From Thamnocephalis sphaerospora (Eukaryota > Zoopagomycota > Zoopagomycetes > Zoopagales > Sigmoideomycetaceae): a DNA stretch of 35,328 nt. Where the stretch lies: assembly GCA_003614735.1 (NCBI GenBank), contig KZ992524.1, positions 1 to 35,328 of the forward strand, in the 5' to 3' direction. How positions within the stretch are numbered: the stretch's first letter is position 1; the number at the start of each line of letters is the position of its first letter. Shown one piece after another: positions 33,901 to 35,328 of this stretch. Below the pieces are notes generated by a model. The model did not search any database and was not told the DNA's origin. It was given only the letters and a program-made list of their open reading frames with translations. Both the position numbers and the translations under genes were made by a program.

Positions 33901-35328
33901 AGGTATGGCAAAGAACGGGAAGCCATCATCTAGTGCGCCCGCATCGTTGGACGCCGACTCTTGCCGCGACAAAGCGGTCGCTGACGGCGCGTTGGACACA
34001 CGCCGTGGCACAAGCGTGCTAGAGCTAGCGCTGCTGCTCAAATTGGTGGGTGGATTAGGCAGCGCGACTGTCATGCCGACGGTAGGCTGGCTTTTGTCAG
34101 CACTAGCGGACTGGCTGCGCATTGGATAGAGGGCTGTGGGTGCCACGCCAGAGGTAGTCGTGCCTGCAGAAGAGGCTGCCGTAGCCGCGCGGCCTTCACG
34201 CATCATCTCCAGCGAGAGGCGCCGTGTGAGTGAGGTATGCGTGGAAGGCAGAGGCATAAAGTCGGCGTCACTATCCGCGCCAAGATCATCCAGATGCGCG
34301 CCTGTCATCGGCGACGTTCCTAGCACTGGCGTGCTGCCGGCCTTTTCATAGTCGTCGTTCAGCAGGCCGCCGCGTCTTTGGTCCCGGCTGCCACCGCCCA
34401 GCACTAGATTGTGCAAAAACGACTCGCTGGGCGATCCACGCTCGTTGCCGGTGCCGTTGCCGTCAGCACCACGCTCAGCAAACAGTCGCCGCAGCTGTGA
34501 GGCGGTTGCACGCTTCAAGTCTCGCTCCTGCTGCAAATACTTGGCGGCAATCGCAGAAAACACCTTCTCCCAATGAATCACGCGCATCTGGAGCGTGCGC
34601 TTAAAGTCGTTTAGCGGTAGTGCATCTTCCGCATGCGTCGTATCATACGTGTACTGTAGTGTCTGCAGCGTCTGCAGCTTTTCCGTGGCCGCATTGCGTG
34701 CCAGCTCGTGCAGCTCATGCCTACAGACTTCCTGCTTGCTGGGCTGCACAGTGTCGTAGGAAAAGTTTCGGATGCGATCGCTGACCGAGTCCCAGTACGC
34801 AGTTGTGCGTGCTCTCACTAGCACAAATTCCTCGCGCTTCAGCTGCTCGTTGGTTTCGGGCAGAATACGCACGTTCATCGGCGGCGCGGCGATTTCCATC
34901 AGATGGATGTTCTCGTATTCGAAGCGGACAACAAAGTTGTTCAGTTGGAACTGGCGTACGTGGTCGCGGTACACGTCGTGTGGACAGATCTCTGCACGGC
35001 ACGCGGTGCCCGAGTGGTAAAAGCTGAGCTCCAGATACTTGCCGAACGAGTATTTCCACGCCTCCTCGGACATGCGCGCAAGCGACGTTCCAGTGTGGCA
35101 GATACGGCATACGCTCCACATCAAAACGGTGCCTTCGGGACACTTGATGTGTTCCGGAGCCTGTTCGACCGATACCCGAACACGTCCATGGCCGTGGGTG
35201 TAGCTGCGGTAGTGCATTATACGCGGACGCTCACACGTCTTTTCGCGACACAGCTGGCCAACCTTGAGGGTAGTCCGCTCCAGGTACTGGCCAAGTGACC
35301 GGTCGCTTTCGCGATAGTATTCTAGCGT
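30985..35328 (-). CDS. FAB1: FAB1/PIKfyve phosphatidylinositol-3-phosphate 5-kinase, C-terminal part
   Basis: Fab1 makes PI(3,5)P2 on endosomes and the vacuole. The gene enters from the right edge with no start here. Exons: 35328(+)-32747, 32674-32591, 32533-32358, 32280-32110, 32040-31937, 31875-31747, 31678-31588, 31513-31352, 31292-30985; 1,268 codons fall in the window. The big first exon begins in the Fab1-specific region after the CCT/TCP-1 domain ([70 protein letters not shown]), then about 550 Ser-rich disordered residues. The kinase domain follows: [57 protein letters not shown] and the activation loop [20 protein letters not shown], which matches the Fab1 class. The end of exon 5 in this list (at 31937) uses a GC donor. 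The FYVE domain would lie outside the window. Confidence 0.96.

Overview
This window is nuclear DNA from a eukaryote, most likely an early-diverging fungus (a zoopagomycete-type lineage is a guess). Genes are broken by short GT-AG introns (mostly 40-110 bases). Gene content fits fungi: a Fab1-type lipid kinase, a short-rod alpha-actinin, a Sey1/RHD3-family protein, PRP31, a class I cyclic-nucleotide phosphodiesterase and a CaMKK-like kinase. One of the two tRNA genes has a nuclear-type intron. There is no sign of operons, CRISPR or bacterial genes. The exon models below were built by hand, by matching remembered family motifs across splice sites and checking that phases close.

Layout. 1-2.5 kb: a single-pass membrane protein (minus strand) and a poorly resolved small membrane-protein candidate. 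2.5-4.7 kb: a complete nine-exon PRP31 (minus). 5.3-6.8 kb: an F-box gene (minus) broken by a stop codon and an exact 11-bp tandem duplication. 7.1-8.0 kb: a doubtful small ORF and tRNA-Gly(GCC). 8.7-10.05 kb: a truncated Sey1/RHD3-like gene (minus) whose GTPase motifs are degenerate. 10.06-10.5 kb: an unidentified small two-exon gene (plus). 10.6-12.0 kb: NDUFAF6 (minus), sharing a 361-bp divergent promoter with a Mahogunin-type RING ligase (plus, 12.4-14.2 kb). 14.8-16.8 kb: a CaMKK-like kinase (plus). 18.2-20.6 kb: a cyclic-nucleotide phosphodiesterase (minus). 20.7-27.1 kb: about 6.4 kb with no recognisable gene but many simple repeats. 27.1 kb: intron-containing tRNA-Tyr(GTA). 27.8-30.4 kb: a ten-exon alpha-actinin (minus). 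31.0 kb to the right edge: the C-terminal part of Fab1/PIKfyve (minus, continuing past the window).

Functionally this is mostly housekeeping: splicing (PRP31), complex I assembly (NDUFAF6), actin cross-linking (alpha-actinin), endolysosomal PI(3,5)P2 synthesis (Fab1), ubiquitination (RING protein, F-box remnant) and second-messenger signalling (CaMKK-like kinase and phosphodiesterase, convergent neighbours). The most unusual items are the Sey1-like pseudo-GTPase, the freshly broken F-box gene, a 13-nt micro-exon in alpha-actinin, two GC-AG introns, and the 6.4-kb stretch without genes.
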